DNA of 64,000 bases from contig JALGPY010000009.1 of assembly GCA_023055425.1 (NCBI GenBank), positions 55,676,616 to 55,740,615 on the forward strand, given 5' to 3'. Under the pieces are notes generated by a model. The model did not search any database, was not told the origin of the DNA, and saw only the letters and a program-made list of their open reading frames with translations. Origin of the DNA: Linanthus parryae. Taxonomy: Eukaryota > Streptophyta > Magnoliopsida > Ericales > Polemoniaceae. Shown piece by piece: positions 34,279-44,290 of the stretch (positions are counted from its first letter, which is position 1; every line of letters begins with the position of its first letter). Both the position numbers and the translations under genes were made by a program.

Positions 34279-34419
34279 TTTTTCTTCTTTACCTCAAAAA
34301 AAAAGGTAAAAGACACAGACCACCTCTGAGTTTAGGATAAATTCCTCTAAGCTACCCTGTGTTTTGGAAGAAGACACTTTGCACCCACTTAACGGAATAT
34401 TCCGTGGACATTTAGCACC

Positions 34420-35045
34420 TGTAGATACTGCTTTATGACATGGCAGATCTAGGCCACGTGGCGACCATCCAGCACACCATATTGTGCTCCACACACACAG
34501 GATCACCAGCCGAGCTGATCCATGTGGGGGCTGCGAGACAGAGCCCTCGCATACCACTGCACGGGACTTGTAGGGACTTTGTGGTTTGGAGGCTAGAGTA
34601 AGCCCTGTCGCGTGCGAGCCAAGCCCGCGCGCGACCTTTAGTAACTGTTTTGAGAGATCTATGGCACGAGCTCCCTAGACCCGGTCAATCCGGTCAAACC
34701 CGGTCAACCTCGTAACGGTTCCGGTACTCGCGCACCACGTGCTCTAACGGTTCCTATATACTCGGACGAACGTGCCGTTATGGTTAAGCTAATTAAGCCG
34801 CCATTAATGGGCGCATTAACCACACTACAACGGTCATGTTCTCCAGTATATATAGATCGTTAACCTTTCCATACAAAGGAGGACACACTGCCATACGCGG
34901 AAGCTTTGCCAAACCTCTGTCTCTCTCTCAGACATTGCTATTGACTTACTCTCTCCCTACACACACCCCTATTCTTCATGTGCGATCCCTGATCCACTAC
35001 GCACGGTGTACACGGAGGTCTCCCTGCCGGAATCTCTTGTGCACA
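34420..35045 (+). repeat. Tat element 5' LTR
   Basis: 626 bp, the same length as the 3' LTR, with TATATATAG at 34847-34855 as the likely TATA box. The inserted site GCACC lies just before it. Confidence 0.95.
34847..34855 (+). promoter_or_regulatory. TATA box of Tat LTR
   Basis: TATATATAG; the same box lies at about 49689-49697 in the 3' LTR. Confidence 0.6.
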
Positions 35046-35047
35046 TT

Positions 35048-35065
35048 TTGGTGAACCCGACGTGA
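35048..35065 (+). promoter_or_regulatory. Primer-binding site of the Tat element
   Basis: TTGGTGAACCCGACGTGA follows the LTR end after a short spacer and includes the TGG expected for pairing with a tRNA CCA end. I could not assign the tRNA. Confidence 0.5.
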
Positions 35066-35085
35066 ACTTACCAGCAAAAGCAACC

Positions 35086-37698
35086 ATGTCTCAGGAGGAC
35101 GATGTCAGCAACCGATCGCCTTCCACCGAAACTCCCTCGGGAGACGAGGCTCGCCGTACTCCAACGACTCCCGGCGAGGCGCCAACTTTAGAGTCTTTGG
35201 ACGCCACTGTCCAAAGTCAGGCAAAAGCTCTCAAGTCTCAGTCTGCGCAGTTAGAACGGATCTTGGCCGTTCTGGGCACCCTTGCGCCAAATCCCCCACC
35301 GGCCACCGCTATCCCTCAGGGAGGAGGAACCCCTACCGCTCCAGGATTGGGAGTGTCAGCCACGCCTCCCAACCCTCATCTGCAAACTCCACCGTCAGCA
35401 ACGCAGCTGCCTTCGGTCCAAGGGTCAACGGCACAAATGCTGCCCCCTGCTGCTCACGCCTCTCAGCCCCCGGCTTTGGCGTCTAACCCAGCTCTGCAGT
35501 ACACTCTGCCTCCACCAGCGACAATCTGGGGAAACGCGGGTAGTCAGTACACTCCCAATCCTCCGGCGGCATATGTGTCGCCACCGCCTACGGCAACCCC
35601 TCCGCCAACTACCGAGGGAAGCATTCCAGAATGCATGACGTCTTTGCAGAAGCGCGTGGACTCCATCCTGGCTCATCAGTCGTTCGCGGATACCATCATC
35701 CCGAAGCTAGACAACGATCCACCCATTCCACGAGAGATCTATCTCATGCCTAACCCGGCGGGGTACAAGGCTCCCAAATGGGATAAGTTCGAGGACGTCA
35801 ATGGAAACGCTCATGAGCATGTCATGCGTTTCATTGATGTCATGGGTCCATACGGAGCTGATCCCAAGCTGCTGATGCGAGAATTCCCAAAAACTCTTGG
35901 GAATGTAGCATACAAATGGTACCGAACATTGGAGGCCGGATCTGTGAAGACTTGGGACGACATGGTCCAGAAGTTCTATACCAAGTTCTTCCAGATGGAA
36001 GAAAAGGTGACGATGATCCATCTCTCGCGGATGTACCAGAAACGCGAGGAAGATGGAATTACTTTCATCAAGAAATTCAGAGCGAAATCCTTGGAGTGCA
36101 AGGATCCAATGCTCGAAAGCCGGCTCGTAGAGATATGCCTGCAGTGCATGCGAGATGAATACAAGAGCATGCTGATCAACTTGCAAACACCTACGTTTTT
36201 AAAGCTCATCGAATGCACGATGAACATCGAGCCCATTGTCGAGAGACAGAGAAAGAAGAGCGCTCCAGAACGACCTGCGAGCGGCACCACCTACAAGATC
36301 GGCAGATTTGGCTACAAGCGGGGACGCGAAGCTGAGGTCAATACAGTTTCACCCCAGAAGCAAGCCAAAGTTACAAACTTCGACGCACCGCCTCTGCCAT
36401 GCTCGGTGGAGGAAGCGAGCGATCTCTGCAGACAGTGGCGCAAGGACGGCGTCCTGCCACCGCTCGAGAAAGCACCCTCCAAGGAGATGACGAGGGACCC
36501 TAAGTGGTGCGAATACCACGGCAAGGTCATGCACCCCACAGCCGAGTGCAAGAAGCTCAGATTCGCGTTCGATCAGAAGATGAAGAACGACGAACTCATC
36601 GTCAGCGACCACCGGAAGGATGTGCGCAACAACCCGCTGCCTGCCCATACAGATTCGGGCTCAAAGGGCAAAGAGGTCGCCATGATCTCGATAGTGGACT
36701 TGGAAGAAGTCGCAGAGGATGGTCTGCCCATCATTGCTGAAGTCCATGAACACGAAGACTACAGCATGGACACGGAAGACGAGCGTGCCGACCGCATGAA
36801 AGGGTCGCATGGCTTCGACAAATTCTTCAACGAGATGAACTTCTCCGAAAAATGCCGAACGGATATGACAAAAGCAATCTTAAGGATAGCGGAGGACTAC
36901 GAGGAGGACCTCGTGGTCTCCAACGGGAAAGTCATCAGGGCGTCCCGTTCCACAGAAAAGATTATGACCTTTTCTGCCAGCGACAAGAAGACAGATGCGA
37001 GCCACCAGAGGCCCCTGTACGTGACCGCCATCATCAACGGCGTCGAATTCAAGCGAGCATTTGTCGATGGAGGAGCAGCGGTCAATGTTGTTCCACTCCA
37101 CACACTGAAGCTAGCAGGGATCCCCGAGCACAAGGTAGTCAAGCGTCCATCCCCGCTGGTGGGATTCGGAAGCGATTCTAGAATGACGATCGGATGGATC
37201 CGCCTAGGCGTTCAAATTGGTAAAATCAAGTGCTCGGCGAAGTTCTATGTCATAGACGCGAACACCACATATCACATGATCATAGGTCGGGCCTGGATTC
37301 ATCGCTTTGACGCAATCCCTTCGACGGCTCACCAGGTGATGAAAGCTATCTGGAACGACAGGATTGTCGAGATACCGGCCTCAACTAACCCGTTCAACTT
37401 GGACGAAGCACATCTCAGCGAGGCGGTGTGGTTCACCGAGATGGCGGACGAGCAAACACCCGGACCATTCAACCCAACTCCTTTACCTCTCTGGGAGGAC
37501 ATCAAGGACCAGTCACCTGCGGGCGTGATGGTGACAAGGGGAGATGCCAAGGAAAAGCCGCCTACACACGAAGAGGCGCCGCGCATCGCATATCATCGGA
37601 AGAATGTGTACACTCTGAAGAGGATTGCAAAGCATGACCCCGAGGGTAAGGAGATAGAGAGCTTCTACGCCAACGGGAAGAAATGCTATCGCATATGA
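35086..37698 (+). CDS. Tat Gag and protease
   Basis: Gag forms the particle and the protease matures it. I chose ATG 35086 (MSQEDD) over 35062 because it has the better context (CAACCATGTCT). A Pro/Thr-rich N-terminus (about residues 1-200) is followed by the retrotransposon Gag domain (about 229-400: APKWDKFEDVNG, WDDMVQKFYTKFF). A Tat-type knuckle CEYHGKVMHPTAEC lies at about residue 475. The aspartic protease at about 640-760 has the active site VDGGAAVNVV, where the usual D-S/T-G reads D-G-G. The frame ends at TGA 37696-37698, but downstream codons stay open in the same frame into pol, so the stop is the only barrier. Confidence 0.88.
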   Translation: MSQEDDVSNRSPSTETPSGDEARRTPTTPGEAPTLESLDATVQSQAKALKSQSAQLERILAVLGTLAPNPPPATAIPQGGGTPTAPGLGVSATPPNPHLQTPPSATQLPSVQGSTAQMLPPAAHASQPPALASNPALQYTLPPPATIWGNAGSQYTPNPPAAYVSPPPTATPPPTTEGSIPECMTSLQKRVDSILAHQSFADTIIPKLDNDPPIPREIYLMPNPAGYKAPKWDKFEDVNGNAHEHVMRFIDVMGPYGADPKLLMREFPKTLGNVAYKWYRTLEAGSVKTWDDMVQKFYTKFFQMEEKVTMIHLSRMYQKREEDGITFIKKFRAKSLECKDPMLESRLVEICLQCMRDEYKSMLINLQTPTFLKLIECTMNIEPIVERQRKKSAPERPASGTTYKIGRFGYKRGREAEVNTVSPQKQAKVTNFDAPPLPCSVEEASDLCRQWRKDGVLPPLEKAPSKEMTRDPKWCEYHGKVMHPTAECKKLRFAFDQKMKNDELIVSDHRKDVRNNPLPAHTDSGSKGKEVAMISIVDLEEVAEDGLPIIAEVHEHEDYSMDTEDERADRMKGSHGFDKFFNEMNFSEKCRTDMTKAILRIAEDYEEDLVVSNGKVIRASRSTEKIMTFSASDKKTDASHQRPLYVTAIINGVEFKRAFVDGGAAVNVVPLHTLKLAGIPEHKVVKRPSPLVGFGSDSRMTIGWIRLGVQIGKIKCSAKFYVIDANTTYHMIIGRAWIHRFDAIPSTAHQVMKAIWNDRIVEIPASTNPFNLDEAHLSEAVWFTEMADEQTPGPFNPTPLPLWEDIKDQSPAGVMVTRGDAKEKPPTHEEAPRIAYHRKNVYTLKRIAKHDPEGKEIESFYANGKKCYRI

Positions 37699-40600
37699 AG
37701 GTGCGCGGGGACGTCCTCACACGGGCATGGGGGTGTCCCTGGGCAAATCAATCAAATCGAGCAAGTTGCGCTGACGGAAGAGCCAACACAGGGCACTCCA
37801 GACGAGAAACTCAAAGAAGCGCCCGAATGCATGGAAGACAGGCCAAGACCACAAAAGCAAGAGCTAAAGGAAGTGTTCCTCAGCCCGAACGAGGAAAAGA
37901 AAAGGCCAGTCTTCCTGAGTGCGGACCTCACAAGCGAAGAGGAACAAGGACTGCTGCAGCTCCTAACTGAATACAAGGACGTGTTCGCATGGGAATATGA
38001 TGAGATGCCGGGTCTGGACACGAGCATCACCATGCACCGTTTAGACATCATCCCAGGGTCTAAACCGGTCAAGCAAAGCACCAGAAGCTTTAGGCCAGAG
38101 CTCAATGTGAAGATCAAGCAGGAGATTGTCAAACTCCTAGACGCCAAGTTCATAGAGGCAAATCACCATCCCACATGGTTGGCCAACATCGTGCCGGTGG
38201 TGAAGAAGAACGGACAGCTCCGCATCTGCGTGGACTTCCGAGATCTCAATCGCTTCTGCCCTAAAGACGATTTCCCACTGCCTAACATCGATTTGCTCAT
38301 TGATTCAACGGCAGGCCATCGCATGTTCAGTTTCATGGACGGCTTCAGCGGGTACAATCAAATCAAGATGGATCCCGAAGATGCAAGGAAAACTGCATTC
38401 ATCACTCCCGTGGGGGTATTCAACTACACGGTAATGCCATTCGGTCTTAAGAACGCAGGCGCAACCTATCAGCGGGCCATGATGGCTCTATTCCACGACA
38501 TGATGCACAAAGAAGTGGAATTCTATGTGGATGACCTGGTAGTCAAATCCAAGCATGAAGCAGATCACCTTGCAGACCTGCGAAAGGTGTTCAACAGATG
38601 CAGGAGCTTTCAACTAAAAATGAACCCCATGAAATGCGCATTCGGCGTGACCTCGGGGAAGTTTTTGGGATGCGTGGTCCATCGCCAAGGGATCGAGCCT
38701 GACCCTGCGAAAGTGTCAGCCATCACCAGCATGACGCCACCTCACAACCAAAGTACCTTGAAAACATTCTCGGGAAAATTGTCATATCTGCGGAGATTCA
38801 TCCCAGCAATCGCCGAAATCACATGCTGTTTCAGCACTCTTCTCAAGAAGGACGCCGCGTACAACTGGGCTCCTGATCACGAAGCCGCCTTCGAAAAGCT
38901 AAAGGAGCTACTCACATCCCCAAAGATAATGATCGCGCCTCAACTGGGATCACCGCTTCTGCTATACCTTACATCGACAAGGAAATCTATAGGAGCACTC
39001 TTGGCTCAGGTGTATGAAGGCCAAGAGAGGCCCATCTATTACATCTCCCGCATTGTGCAGCCCGCTGAATCAAGGTACACAGACATCGAACGTCATTGCC
39101 TTGCTTTATTCTTCGTGATAGAGAAGTTGAGACACTATTTTGCATCGCACAAAGTAGTGGTGGTCACCAAAAGCGACCCCATAAGATACCTGCTAACTCA
39201 CACTACTCCGGGCGGGAGATTGGCGAAATGGTACATGACCATCTCTCAATACGACATCACATGCGTAGAACCGAGAGCAATCAAGTCGCAGGCGGTAGCA
39301 GATCTGTTGGCACAGTTTCCCGACAACAGCCACGAGCCCGTGATCGAGGAAGAGCTCGAAGGCCCAGAAATCTACGCGATCGACGTGCCCTATTGGACCC
39401 TCCACTTCGACGGTTCGTCAACCATAAAAGGCGGAGGCATCGGGATAGTCCTGACAAAGCCAGACGGGGAAGTCATACAGATGTCCGCAAAACTCAACTT
39501 CGCAGTCACGAACAATGAGGCGGAATACGAGGCTCTTATCGCGGGGCTCCGTGCGGCGAAAGCTTTGGAAGTAAGCAACTTAACGGTCATGGGAGATTCC
39601 AAACTGATTGTTAAGCAAGCCTCGGGCGAATATGGTTTAAAGGAGATCAACCTCCTGTCATACCGCACCCTAGTACAAAAGCTGATGCAGCAATTCTGCG
39701 ACGTGAAATACGAGCACAAGCCCCGAGCGGACAACAGGCATGCAGACGCCTTAGCAACTCTGGGATCTAAGGTCAGCATAGATAAATGCCCCGCAAGGAT
39801 TTCCATCGAAGTGCGAACATCGTCGGCATTAACAGAAGATGTGTGCGACGACGAACACATGGATGACGCAGACTGGCGAAAAGCAATTCTGCAAGCTATT
39901 GCGAAAGGCACCAGCAGCGAGAGCTGGGCACTCACGAAAGGATACTGCATCCACGACAACACCCTTTACTACAAGGGTCCTGGAGGAATACTCATGCGAT
40001 GTGTCTCCGAGCAAGAGGGACAACAGCTGTTGGAGAAGATTCACCAACACGCTTGCGGAGAAAGCGAGGTGTCAATCTACAGGAAAGCTCAGAGATATGG
40101 CATTCATTGGCCAAGCATGTCAACAGCTGCAGCCCTGATACAAGGGAAGTGCGAAAGTTGCGCACTAATCAAAGATTCTCTACTTATCGCTCTAACCGAT
40201 GACGACACAGACTGGAGGAAGCCATTGTTCGAATTCCTCACCCAGGGCACCGTACCCGAATCGAGAAAAGAAGCCGACAAATTGAAGAGGAAAGCGTCTC
40301 GATATGTGGTTCAGGAAAACCTGCTTTGGCGAAGAGGTCACGAGGGCAACTTGCTGCGATGCCTAGACGGCAAGGAAGCACAAGAAGTCATGGACCTCTC
40401 TCATCAGGTGGAACACCAGGGAGGTGCGAAATTATGCAGACAACTCCTCTCAATCGGATACTTCTGGCCCACGATGGAAGTCGATTGCCGCACCAAGGTG
40501 CGACGCTGCCAAGAATGCCAATTCAAAGGGAACCTAGTGCACGCTCCTGCCGTGGATCTACATGCATTAGGGACGCCATGGCCATTTCACACATGGGCTT

Positions 40601-41435
40601 TGGACTTCATCGGCCCCATCCGACCAACGTCACATGGGAACCATTTCATTCTCACCGCGACCGAGCTGTTCACCAAATGGGTGGAAGCAATACCACTGAA
40701 GACGGCAAACGCGCTGGCTGTGGTTAACTTCATCCAGGAAAACATCGTATGCAGGTTCGGAATCCCAAATACCATTCTTTCAGATAACGGTACTCCTTTT
40801 GTAATCGCCAGGTAGCTACGAAACTCGCGGAGTACAATATCAGGCAGATATGCTCCACCCCCTATTATCCAAAGGGAAACGGACAAGCCGAAGCGACTAA
40901 CAAAACGCTGTTGAGAATTCTGAGCAGGATGGTCGCAGATGACCACAAGAAGTGGGCCGACTCTCTTAACATAGCTCTGTGGGCCTACAGAACTTCTCCA
41001 AGGACACCCACAGGGGCCTCGCCATTTCTACTATGTTATGGGGCCGAAGCTGTAGTACCTGCGGAGGTCAGAGTCAATTCGGCAAGGCTGGCCTTCCATG
41101 CACTCTATGAAAACCAACGCGATCATGATTTAGTCTTGCTGGAAGAAAAGCGAGAACAAGCCAAAAGGACTAACAAGCGGTACCAAGAAAGAATCGCTCG
41201 CGCCTACAACAAGACAGTCCAGCGACGGGATTTCGCAGTTGGCGACCTGGTCTTGCGCGCATCTGACCACTGCATGCGAGAAGCAACTCACCCAAAGTTC
41301 GCAACTAATTGGGAAGGACCCTTCGAAGTCACAGAAGTCTTCGATAGTGGCTACTGCAGCATACGAAGGTTGCACGGCACAACCTCAACTCCAAGCTCAG
41401 TCAACATGCGCTGGATCAAGAAGTACTATCCTTGA
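37699..41435 (+). pseudogene. Tat pol: RT, two RNases H, integrase (frameshifted)
   Basis: It continues in the gag frame after the TGA; the first Met of the long frame is at 37831. RT has RICVDFRDLNRFCPKDDFPL, MPFGLKNAGATYQR and EFYVDDLVV (about 38520). The gypsy RNase H follows to about 39330. A second RNase H at about 39400-39780 (LHFDGSS, NNEAEYEALIAGL, ADALA) is the Tat-specific one. Two related zinc-binding segments lie at about 39871-40170 and 40210-40530, the second with the intact HHCC set. The DDE core starts at TWALDFIGPI. The ORF stops at 40815, where a 1-nt shift near 40803 is needed to reach QVATKLAEYNIRQIC and PKGNGQAEATNK. The integrase end reads NWEGPFEV to 41435. Confidence 0.9.
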
Positions 41436-41639
41436 CTTCTCTTATTTCATACGTTTTATGATAACGTTGCTTAATGTCTCATGTGGCTATGATTGACGCA
41501 ATCTCCTCTCCCATATGAGAGGATTGTAATCCTATCTCTCCCATATGAGAATGTTATAATAAAAGAATTATCCCAAATGAGAAGTCCATATTTCTAGCCG
41601 CTTATATTGCTCTATTTAATTTGTTATTACTGTTAACAA
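41436..41639 (+). other. Tat spacer before the tandem array
   Basis: No gene. CTCTCCCATATGAGA occurs twice within 50 bp (about 41500-41550), and each copy is nearly palindromic. Confidence 0.5.
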
Positions 41640-42830
41640 TGATTTATCTGCTGCAATAGCAGCAAATACAAATGCGATCTTAATTGATCATCAAAGCCTA
41701 TCTCTTACGATAGCAGCAAATACAAATGCGATCTTAATTGATCATCAAAGCCTATCTCTCACGATAGCAGCAAATACAAATGCGATCTTAATTGATCATC
41801 AAAGCCTATCTCTCACGATAGCAGCAAATACAAATGCGATCTTAATTGATCATCAAAGCCTATCCCTCACGATAGCAGCAAATACAACGCGATCTTAATT
41901 GATCATCAAAGCCTATCTCTTACGATAGCAGCAAATACAAACGCGATCTTAATTGATCATCAAAGCCTATCTCTCACGATAGCAGCAAATACAAACGCGA
42001 TCTTAATTGATCATCAAAGCCTATCTCTTACGATAGCAGCAAATACAAACGCGATCTTAATTGATCATCAAAGCCTATCTCTTACGATAGCAGCAAATAC
42101 AAACGCGATCTTAATTGATCATCAAAGCCTATCTCTTACGATAGCAAACGCGATCTCAATCGATCATCTAAAGCCTATCTCTTACGATAGCAGCCAAACG
42201 CAAATGCGATCTTAATTGATCATCAAAGCCTATCTCTTACGATAGCAAACGCGATCTCAATCGATCATCTAAAGCCTATCTCTTACGATAGCAGCCAAAC
42301 GCAAATGCGATCTTAAGTGATCATCAAAGCCTATCTCTCACGATAGCAGTCAACACAAATACGATCTTAATTGATCATATAAAGCCCATCCCTTACGATG
42401 GCAGCCAACGCAAATGCAATCTTAAGTGATCATCCAAAGCCTATCTCTTACGATAGCAGCAAAATACAAAAACGATCTCAATCGATCATCAAAATCCTAT
42501 CTCTCACAATAGCGGTTTATGCAAGTGCGATCTTATATAATCTTCTTAAGCCTATCTGTTACGATAGCAATTTTTACGCAAGGTGATTTTAGTTGATCAC
42601 CCAAGCCTGTCTGTTACGATGGCAATGTAACTGCAGAACCATCTTGCTAGATCTTCTAAAGGTCTATCTGCTGCGATAGCAATTTATGCGAGAAGCTATC
42701 TCAAGCAATTCTTTAATAAAGCCTATCTTCTATGATAGCAATTCGCACCACTCAACGATCTTAGTTGATCTGTTAAAAACTATCTGTTACGATAGTAAAG
42801 TTGTGAACATGATCTCATATGATTTACAAC
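41640..42830 (+). repeat. Tandem array, 54-bp unit, about 20 copies
   Basis: The unit contains GCAAATACAAATGCGATC, TTAATTGATCATCAAAGCC and TATCTCTTACGATAG. Copies at 41690-42120 are almost identical. Towards 42830 they drift (CACGATAG, CTATGATAG) and lose length. The unit contains short palindromes (TTGATCAT and TATC...GATA). Arrays in the 3' region of Tat/Ogre-type elements are known and can seed satellites. Confidence 0.92.
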
Positions 42831-44290
42831 AACCAACTACAAGCCCATCCGTCAAGATGGCACAGCTGCGAAATTACGATCTCGAATGATCTAGCGAAAC
42901 ATCCGCGAATTGACATTGCATATGTGAAATCATTACATGGCATTATGCAAGGCAAAGCAAGCTGAAGCGCATGCGAAATTGTATTTTGTTGCAAAGAGAG
43001 CAGATAATACAAAAGCTATATATCATTATGAGTCAAATGACTTACAATTTATCTATCTAGATAACAGCTTACAAGCAAAAAGCTCGCATCTAACTACGCA
43101 GCCAACATGGCTTACAATACATTCGAAAAATGGCTAGTAAGCCAGAGATGCACTAGGGAACTCTCGGCTAAGAAAAGAGAGAATCCACCGGTCTTAACAC
43201 CGGCAGTGCAGCACGCAGATCTGCGGCCAAAGATCTATAGCAAAAGGGATGCTGCCGCGAAGAGATCAACTCGTCATTTGCTACATCCCTAGCAGCAAGG
43301 TCGGAGAGGCGATATGCCCAAGACCCCAAGGAATGACAAAAGCCTATGTCTGATCAAGATAGGCGCCGGAGGAGCTTCCTGTGCCGACAGATGCTACTCT
43401 GCAAAACAGGCGAAGCAGTCATTCCTCTGGTGATGGACTCCTTGTCATGTTGGACAAGGGCATTGACAAGCACCCCGACCTCACAAATGTGAGGGCAACG
43501 GACTCTTCCCCGGAGATGCTGAAGAAGAATCCCGCCGTTCATTACGAGACGGTAGCACGGTCACTTCGGCGCTGCACCTCGCCACGAGGCGGCCGGAAAC
43601 ATGACCTGCACACATAATACACGAAGAAATTTCTTCGAACACACATGAGGTATTATCTGCATCCTCTTTATGATGGTTATAAACAGCAATAAGCCTCATA
43701 AAGTGGATCTTGGAAACTATTTCTATAGCACAAAGCGCAAACTCAGGATTCAAAACTTGAAGTTGCCATGAATCAACGAAAAACAAGCGTTGAAGCCAGC
43801 AGTCGTAAGGACTCACGGCAAAGCACATGTTTGGGATGAAGAACCCAAATGGCAAAGACGGGGTTTATATAGGCCCTGTGGAGACTCTTCGGTTGCCTAA
43901 GATGAGTGAGCAAAATTCAAAAAGAGGGTAAGTTCAATCACTTACGCCTTGGAAAGCGGTAACAATCAATTACCCTACTAAAGGCTACGACGATTCAGTT
44001 GCGTATCCTAATAAATGACGGATAGTCATGATTCGGATGGACTTCCCAACGGAAGCGTGCTTATCTGCCGAGAAATTAGCGCGAAAATCAAGCAGAGAAT
44101 CAATTTGCTGATGTCATAATTGGATATGCACAGAAATGTCCAATCAAATCCCGAAAAGGGCAAAACGGGCAAACTCATTGTTTGTTGTTAAAAAAAAGGG
44201 GGAGAAACCCTAGCAACATTACATTAATGTTTCAAAACATTACATTAATGTCTCAGCCATTTTCCTGTTTTCTTTTCAAAATTCGAAAAG
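42831..44290 (+). other. Tat internal spacer with a minus-strand TATA-like site
   Basis: No convincing gene. On the minus strand GGCCTATATAAACCCC (about 43860-43875) is a good TATA box with a leader-like sequence after it, and an open frame of about 120 codons without a known domain lies downstream (43855-43481). A palindrome CGAAGAAATTTCTTCG lies at about 43622. Confidence 0.45.

Larger units (their letters stand above)
26321..34304 (+). mobile_element. LINE-C, L1-type element split by a solo LTR
   Basis: A leader, ORF1 (26455 onward), ORF2 (30385-34278) and a short 3' region end in a 9-A tract at 34296-34304. A solo LTR at 26971-29469 interrupts ORF1. A TIR element sits directly in the poly(A). 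The exact 5' end is uncertain (26321-26353). Confidence 0.85.

Noticed and set aside
35282..35638. Gln/Leu/Arg-rich ORF inside gag
   Set aside because: It is a shifted frame of the Pro/Thr-rich Gag N-terminus.
41640..42830. CRISPR-like regular repeats
   Set aside because: Units are contiguous 54-bp tandem copies without unique spacers, in a plant retrotransposon.
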